From positions 6,363-51,228 of the forward strand of contig JAKJFA010000005.1 in the NCBI GenBank assembly GCA_022705135.1: a DNA stretch of 44,866 nucleotides, given 5' to 3'. The number at the start of each line of letters is the position of its first letter. Position 1 is the first letter of the stretch. The stretch comes from Pseudomonadota bacterium (lineage in GTDB: Bacteria; Pseudomonadota; Gammaproteobacteria; Burkholderiales; Rhodocyclaceae). This document shows positions 40,521-44,866 of this stretch, piece after piece. Under the pieces are notes generated by a model that ran no database searches, was not told the origin of the DNA, and was given only the letters and a program-made list of their open reading frames with translations. A program made the position numbers and the translations under genes.

Positions 40521-41321
40521 ATGGGTTTTCTTGCTGACAAAAAAATTCTGATCACCGGGCTGATCTCCAAACATTCGATCGCCTACGGCATTGCCAAGGC
40601 CTGTAGCCGCGAGGGCGCACAACTCGCCTTCACCTACCAGAACGAACGTTTCGAGGAACGCCTGCACAAGTTTGCGGCCGAATTCGGCAGCACACTCTGC
40701 TTTCCGCTCGATGTCACCAGCGACGAACAGATCGACAAGGTTTTTCAGGATCTTTCCAAGCAGTGGGACGGCCTGGACGGCCTGGTGCATTCCATCGCGT
40801 TCGCGCCTTCCGAAGCCATCGAAGGCGATTTCCTCAATGGCATTTCGCGCGAATCCTTCCGCATTGCCCACGAAGTCTCCTCCTACAGCTATCCGGCTTT
40901 GGCCAAAGCAGCACGGCCGATGATGCAAGGGCGCCGTGCCGCGCTGTTGGCACTTTCCTACCTTGGCGCCGAACGCACCCTCCCCAACTACAACACCATG
41001 GGTCTGGCCAAGGCCAGCCTGGAAGCGGCAACACGCTATCTCGCCTTCAGTCTGGGGCCGGAAGGCACACGCGCCAACGCCATTTCCGCCGGCCCGATCA
41101 AAACCCTGGCCGCCTCCGGTATCGGCAGTTTCAGCAAATTGCTTGCCTACAACGCCCATCACGCACCAATGCGCCGTAACGTCACCATTGACGAAGTCGG
41201 AAACGCCGCCGCCTTCCTCCTGTCTGACCTGGCGAGCGGGATCACTGGCGAGGTGCTCTATGTCGACGGCGGCATGCACTCGACCGCGCTCGGGAACCCG
41301 GAACCCATGGGTGGCCAATAA
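40521..41321 (+). CDS. fabI: Enoyl-[acyl-carrier-protein] reductase (NADH)
   Basis: A 266-residue short-chain dehydrogenase-type enoyl-ACP reductase, the last step of the fatty acid elongation cycle and the target of triclosan-type inhibitors. The nucleotide-binding start [19 protein letters not shown] is at residues 9-27. The catalytic Tyr157 and Lys164 fit Y-x6-K (YNTMGLAK), with Tyr147 upstream, each one residue later than in Escherichia coli. The C-terminal [13 protein letters not shown] is typical. A TATAAT at 40485 and GAAAGGGG before the ATG indicate its own promoter. It is convergent with ppiD, and the two share a terminator. Confidence 0.97.
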   Translation: MGFLADKKILITGLISKHSIAYGIAKACSREGAQLAFTYQNERFEERLHKFAAEFGSTLCFPLDVTSDEQIDKVFQDLSKQWDGLDGLVHSIAFAPSEAIEGDFLNGISRESFRIAHEVSSYSYPALAKAARPMMQGRRAALLALSYLGAERTLPNYNTMGLAKASLEAATRYLAFSLGPEGTRANAISAGPIKTLAASGIGSFSKLLAYNAHHAPMRRNVTIDEVGNAAAFLLSDLASGITGEVLYVDGGMHSTALGNPEPMGGQ

Positions 41322-41346
41322 GAAAATTCGGGGCTGAGGCCAAAAC

Positions 41347-41376
41347 GAAAAACGCCGGTTTATACCGGCGTTTTTT
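41347..41376. terminator. Bidirectional terminator between fabI and ppiD
   Basis: AACGCCGGT-TTAT-ACCGGCGTT forms a 9-bp stem flanked by A-rich and T-rich tracts. It works for fabI on the plus strand (six T) and for ppiD on the minus strand (TTTTTCGTTTT). Confidence 0.85.
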
Positions 41377-41388
41377 ATCAACAAGACT

Positions 41389-41425
41389 GAGATTGCCACG
41401 GCCCTTGCAGGCGCCGCAATGACGT
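41389..41425. repeat. Degenerate palindromic repeat after fabI
   Basis: GATTGCCACGGCCC...GGCGCCGCAATGACG has the form of the widespread GATTGCCACG...CGCAATGAC intergenic repeats, seen from memory in many environmental genomes. It lies between the shared terminator and the ppiD stop. Confidence 0.45.
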
Positions 41426-41432
41426 GTTTTTC

Positions 41433-43328
41433 TCAGTCCTCCTTGGCCAAAAGAGCCGCCTCGTCGATTTCGACCTTGTAGCGGGCACGCAACGCCGCCA
41501 TGAAAGCGCGCATCTCCTCCTGCCCCACCGCGGCATTGAACTGCTCCAGATAGGCCTGGCGCCGTTGTTCGGTGACGTCCTCAGCAGGGAAGACCTTGGC
41601 GATTTTGTACAAGACGTAACCGACATCCGGCAGCTCAATGCCGGTATAGGCAGGCAATTTGGCGGCATTCGCCTTGAAAATCGCCGGAACGGCCGCCGCC
41701 TGAACGGCGCGCGTATCGAGATAGGAAACCATTTTCGGCGCCGACCAGTTCAATTTTAGATCGCTACCCTTGGCCAATTCAGCCTGTTTTTCCTGGCCGG
41801 ACCGAGTTGCCAGCACCAGTGCTTCCTTGCGCTTCAACTGGGTTTCGATGGCGCTTCTGACCGCCTCGAAAGGTTGGAGGCTCGCCGGCCGATGCTCAAG
41901 AATGCGGGCGGAAACCAGCGTGTTTTGGGCAATTTCCACTGCCTCGGTATTGCGTTTGCTCTTGACGGAATCTTCCGAAAACAGCGATTTCAGCAATTTT
42001 TCATTAGCAAGCGGACCGTGCGCCGGCCCCGGCTTCCGGCCGATCCAATCCGTTTGTTTCAGCTCCAGCTTGAACTGCTCCGCCACCGGCTTGAGGCTGT
42101 CCGACTGCTCATACACCATGTTGCTGAAGGTCTCCGCCGATTCGGCAAAAGAACGGGCGGCAGCGTTGCGTTTCAATTCGGTCTCGATTTCGCCACGAAC
42201 TTCCGTCAGCGGTTTGATTCTCTCGGCCCGGATGCCGGTCAGCTTGATGATGTGGAAACCGAAATCGGACTCGACCAAGCCGGAAATTTCACCTTCCTTG
42301 AGCGCGAACGCGGCATCCTCAAAAGGTTTGACCATGGCCTCCCGGCCGAAAAAGCCGAGGTCGCCACCCTTTTGGGCCGAACCCGGATCGTCGGAATATT
42401 TCTTGGCCAGATCGGCAAAAGATGCCGGGGACTTGCGCACCTGTTCGAGCAGGGCTTCGGCCCTCGCCCGCTTTTTGTCCTTGTCCTTCTTGCTTTCCTC
42501 CTCGACCCGGAACAGGATGTGGCTGGCACGACGCTCTTCGGATTGCTTGTAGTTGTCCTTGTGCGACTCGTACCAGGTCTTGATTTCTTCTTCGCTCACT
42601 GTCGCCCGGCTGGCGACAGCGTCCTGCGACAAAACAGCGTATTCCACCCGGGCCTGCCCTGGGATCTCAAATTCCTTGGGATGAGCATCGTAATACTGCT
42701 TCGTAGCCTCAGCACTCAGCTTGACCTGGGGCAAAAAAGTATCCAGGGACAGGGTATGCTCGAGCACCTCGCGCGTTTCGGTATGGATGGCCAGGGCGCG
42801 TTCGCTCAGCACCTTGGAGGCAATGACGGAGTCGCCCACCGTTCCCGACAGTTGCTGCAAGGTAAGATCACGGCGGAGATTGGCCTCGAATTCAGCCTTC
42901 GATTTCCCCTGCATCTGGAGAAAAGTATCATAACGGGAGTCCGAGAACTTGCCGTCCTCATGGAAACTGCTGACCCCCTTAATTACCCTGCGGATCGAGT
43001 CGTCAGAAGCCCTGACATGGTTTTTCTGCGCCTCCAGGAAGAGCAGGCGCTGGTCAATCATTTCGTTGAGGATGATGCGCCGGATTTCGGGCTGGTTCAT
43101 CATCTTGGCATCAAACATGCGTCCCATACGGACACGGAGAATCTCCTGACGTTCCCGCAGCTCGTTCTGGAATTCTTCGAGGGTGATAGGAACACCATCG
43201 ACCTTGGCAACTGCGCCCGTCGCTCCTCCTCGCATATAGCCGTCGATCCCGAAAAAAACAAAGGTCAGGGCGATCAATCCCAGGATAAGCTGGGCAATCT
43301 TCTTGCTGCTCCGGACAAATTCAAACAT
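41433..43328 (-). CDS. ppiD: Peptidyl-prolyl cis-trans isomerase D (periplasmic chaperone)
   Basis: A 631-residue SurA/PpiD-family protein. The N-terminus is cytosolic ([10 protein letters not shown]), followed by one membrane anchor ([20 protein letters not shown], about residues 11-30), placing the rest in the periplasm. A SurA-N-like chaperone region spans about 35-180. The parvulin domain is near 265-365 ([55 protein letters not shown]), and a further helical region ends the protein. It assists folding of exported proteins near the translocon. The ATG at 43328 is chosen from family starts. The gene follows tRNA-Asp; a terminator hairpin lies between. Confidence 0.95.
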   Translation of the reverse strand: MFEFVRSSKKIAQLILGLIALTFVFFGIDGYMRGGATGAVAKVDGVPITLEEFQNELRERQEILRVRMGRMFDAKMMNQPEIRRIILNEMIDQRLLFLEAQKNHVRASDDSIRRVIKGVSSFHEDGKFSDSRYDTFLQMQGKSKAEFEANLRRDLTLQQLSGTVGDSVIASKVLSERALAIHTETREVLEHTLSLDTFLPQVKLSAEATKQYYDAHPKEFEIPGQARVEYAVLSQDAVASRATVSEEEIKTWYESHKDNYKQSEERRASHILFRVEEESKKDKDKKRARAEALLEQVRKSPASFADLAKKYSDDPGSAQKGGDLGFFGREAMVKPFEDAAFALKEGEISGLVESDFGFHIIKLTGIRAERIKPLTEVRGEIETELKRNAAARSFAESAETFSNMVYEQSDSLKPVAEQFKLELKQTDWIGRKPGPAHGPLANEKLLKSLFSEDSVKSKRNTEAVEIAQNTLVSARILEHRPASLQPFEAVRSAIETQLKRKEALVLATRSGQEKQAELAKGSDLKLNWSAPKMVSYLDTRAVQAAAVPAIFKANAAKLPAYTGIELPDVGYVLYKIAKVFPAEDVTEQRRQAYLEQFNAAVGQEEMRAFMAALRARYKVEIDEAALLAKED

Positions 43329-43351
43329 AGCGTGGAATTCCCACAAGCGTT

Positions 43352-43380
43352 AAAGAAGAAAGGCGAACCGCTGTTCGCCT
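43352..43380 (-). terminator. Terminator after tRNA-Asp
   Basis: On the minus strand GGCGAA-CAGCGG-TTCGCC is followed by TTTCTTCTTT. It lies 12 bp after the tRNA and only 25 bp before the ppiD start, so ppiD relies on read-through or a promoter inside this region. Confidence 0.7.
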
Positions 43381-43391
43381 TTGAAATCCGT

Positions 43392-43468
43392 TGGCGGAGT
43401 GGACGGGACTCGAACCCGCGACCCCCGGCGTGACAGGCCGGTATTCTAACCGACTGAACTACCACTCC
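43392..43468 (-). tRNA. tRNA-Asp (anticodon GUC)
   Basis: A 77-nt tRNA on the minus strand with GGAGTGG pairing CCACTCC, then G-CCA. The anticodon loop CTGTCAC gives GTC, and TTCGAGTCC is the T-loop. The tRNA-Asp-ppiD order is common in betaproteobacteria, where hupB and tRNA-Val often precede it. Confidence 0.96.
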
Positions 43469-43557
43469 GCAGCCGGCGCAATGCCGATGGGCGCGCATCT
43501 TACCACAGACCGAACCACCCGGCCCGATTTTTGCCGGGAAAGCACCAATGGCACAGC

Positions 43558-44866
43558 CTATTTCCCATGCAGCTCCTGAAGGGAACGGATACTGCCGCCC
43601 TGCCCCTTGATGAACTCCTCGATTCCCCGCGCGGCGGCGATAGCAGCCGCTAGCGTCGTGATATAGGGAATTTTGTATTTGATGGCCGCCTTGCGGATAT
43701 AAGAATCATCGTGCTGGCTCATTTTCCCGCTCGGCGTATTCACCACCAGTTGAATACCGCCATTCTTGATGACGTCCGCGATATTGGGACGGCCTTCATG
43801 CATCTTCTGGATCAGTTCGGCTTCAATTCCTTGCGCAGCGAGCACGCTCAAAGTGCCCCGCGTCGCCAGAATCTTGAAGCCCAGGTTCTTGAAGCGGCGC
43901 GCCACCTGTGCCGCCGCCGGCTGATCGTGGTCAGCCACCGTCAGCAGGACGGTACCTTGCGTGACCAGACGCGCTCCTGCCGCTTCCTGCGCCTTGAAAT
44001 AGGCCATGCCGAAGGAGTTGGCGATCCCCAGTACCTCACCGGTGGAGCGCATTTCCGGCCCCAATACTGGATCGACCTCGGGGAACATGTTGAAGGGGAA
44101 AACCGCCTCCTTGACGCCGAAATGGCTGATCTGCCGATCCTTCAGCCCCATGTCCGCCACCGGTTTGCCAAGCATGACCTGAGTGGCCAGACTAGCCATG
44201 GGAATGTTGCACACCTTGGAAACCAGCGGCACGGTACGGGAAGCGCGCGGATTGGCTTCGATGACATAGACGGTGTCGTCGGCAATGGCGTACTGGATGT
44301 TGATGAGGCCGACCACCTTGAGCTCAAGGGCAATTTGCCGGGCGTAATCGCCAATCGTTTCAAGGTGCTTGGCCGGAATGCTGATGGGCGGAATGACGCA
44401 GGCGGAATCACCGGAGTGGATTCCCGCCAGCTCGATGTGCTCCATGACAGCCGGAACGAAGGCGGTGGTGCCGTCGGACAGGGCGTCGGCTTCGGCCTCG
44501 ATGGCATTTTCGAGGAAACGGTCGATCAGGATGGGGCGGTCGGGCGTAACCCCGACCGCAGCCTGCATGTACTGACGCAGCATGTCTTCATCGTAGACCA
44601 CTTCCATGCCCCGCCCGCCCAGCACGTAGGAGGGACGAACCATGAGCGGATAGCCAATGTGGCCGGCGACCTGCAGCGCCTCCTGCAAATCGACGGCCAT
44701 GCCGGATTCCGGCATCGGGATACCCAGCTTGTCCATCATCTTGCGGAAACGATCACGATCTTCCGCCAGGTCAATGGTTTCGGGCGTCGTACCGATGATC
44801 CTGACCCCGGCTTCTGCCAGTTCGCGGGCGATATTGAGCGGGGTCTGGCCGCCGAACTGGACGATG
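43558..44866 (-). CDS. carB: Carbamoyl-phosphate synthase large subunit, C-terminal part
   Basis: The frame is open to the window edge and ends at 43558, giving the last 435 residues of a protein normally about 1070 long. IVQFGGQTPLNIA at the edge, then a second ATP-grasp domain (MVRPSYVLGGRGMEVVYD, VIEANPRASRTVPLVSKV) and a C-terminal MGS-like allosteric domain (VLLTVADHDQPAAAQVARRF, VVNTPSGK), are characteristic. It makes carbamoyl phosphate for pyrimidine and arginine synthesis. The N-terminal half and start lie outside the window. tRNA-Asp follows 89 bp downstream on the same strand. Confidence 0.97.
   Translation of the reverse strand, partial: IVQFGGQTPLNIARELAEAGVRIIGTTPETIDLAEDRDRFRKMMDKLGIPMPESGMAVDLQEALQVAGHIGYPLMVRPSYVLGGRGMEVVYDEDMLRQYMQAAVGVTPDRPILIDRFLENAIEAEADALSDGTTAFVPAVMEHIELAGIHSGDSACVIPPISIPAKHLETIGDYARQIALELKVVGLINIQYAIADDTVYVIEANPRASRTVPLVSKVCNIPMASLATQVMLGKPVADMGLKDRQISHFGVKEAVFPFNMFPEVDPVLGPEMRSTGEVLGIANSFGMAYFKAQEAAGARLVTQGTVLLTVADHDQPAAAQVARRFKNLGFKILATRGTLSVLAAQGIEAELIQKMHEGRPNIADVIKNGGIQLVVNTPSGKMSQHDDSYIRKAAIKYKIPYITTLAAAIAAARGIEEFIKGQGGSIRSLQELHGK

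Noticed and set aside
41874..43433. A 519-codon open frame antisense to ppiD, running on past tRNA-Asp
   Set aside because: It is fully antisense to ppiD and a tRNA, with no recognisable domain or ribosome-binding site.
1..44866. CRISPR arrays, prophage, toxin-antitoxin or integrase genes
   Set aside because: No regularly spaced direct repeats, phage structural genes, recombinases or paired small toxin-antitoxin frames were seen on either strand.

Overview
This window is a GC-rich (roughly 60% by eye) chromosomal segment of a betaproteobacterium, most likely a member of the Rhodocyclales. The evidence is gene order and lineage-specific pairs: EF-P carrying Arg32 next to the Arg-rhamnosyltransferase EarP; mltG-tmk-holB-pilZ-tatD; uvrC-pgsA followed by Gly/Cys/Leu tRNAs; gloB facing a yafS-like methyltransferase-rnhA-dnaQ; and tRNA-Asp-ppiD convergent with fabI. 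No species can be named from the sequence alone. It is mainly core genome with small accessory insertions; I see no phage, CRISPR array, intact transposase or secretion locus.

Layout. 1-5.0 kb: end of an rfbC (dTDP-rhamnose) gene, then glnD and map on the minus strand, divergent from lysC. 5.0-8.6 kb: tRNA-Ser, waaA, a lipoprotein, a membrane protein and efp. 8.6-13.2 kb: a frameshifted earP, then a plus-strand udg-vanY-uvrC-pgsA run. 13.2-14.5 kb: five tRNAs (Gly, Cys, Gly, Leu, Arg) and a DUF1178 gene. 14.5-18.0 kb: an unrecognised 275-residue protein, an AlkK-type acyl-CoA ligase and a nitroreductase. 18.0-18.5 kb: a gene-poor stretch with a MITE-like element whose inverted repeat abuts the radA stop codon. 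18.5-20.9 kb: radA, a cyclic-nucleotide-binding-domain protein and an acetyltransferase. 20.9-26.2 kb: an eight-gene minus-strand operon mltG-tmk-NIPSNAP-HIT-holB-pilZ-tatD-ankyrin. 26.2-32.3 kb: ygfZ, an NRDE protein with a repeat inserted in frame, a small secreted protein, an old yellow enzyme, and a Nudix/secreted/membrane/CDGSH cluster. A ferritin-like gene flanked by imperfect inverted repeats follows. 32.3-34.9 kb: znuA divergent from znuCB. 34.9-38.9 kb: gloB, methyltransferase, rnhA, dnaQ and a two-receiver diguanylate cyclase. 39-44.9 kb: a Tat-lipoprotein M48 protease with TPRs, fabI, ppiD, tRNA-Asp and the 3' part of carB.

How genes fit together. rfbC makes a dTDP-rhamnose precursor, EarP would use dTDP-rhamnose, and EF-P Arg32 is the acceptor, so the apparent earP frameshift has a clear functional consequence if real. 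The tmk/holB/dnaQ/rnhA/radA/uvrC/udg set covers replication and repair. The znu genes form a zinc-uptake system whose ATPase and binding protein both carry histidine-rich segments.

I did not find a convincing new multi-gene system. The best leads are the MITE-like element at radA, the inverted-repeat-flanked ferritin-like cassette, the signal-peptide-bearing HIT protein and NIPSNAP protein inside the tmk-holB operon, the in-frame repeat in the NRDE gene, and the earP frameshift.
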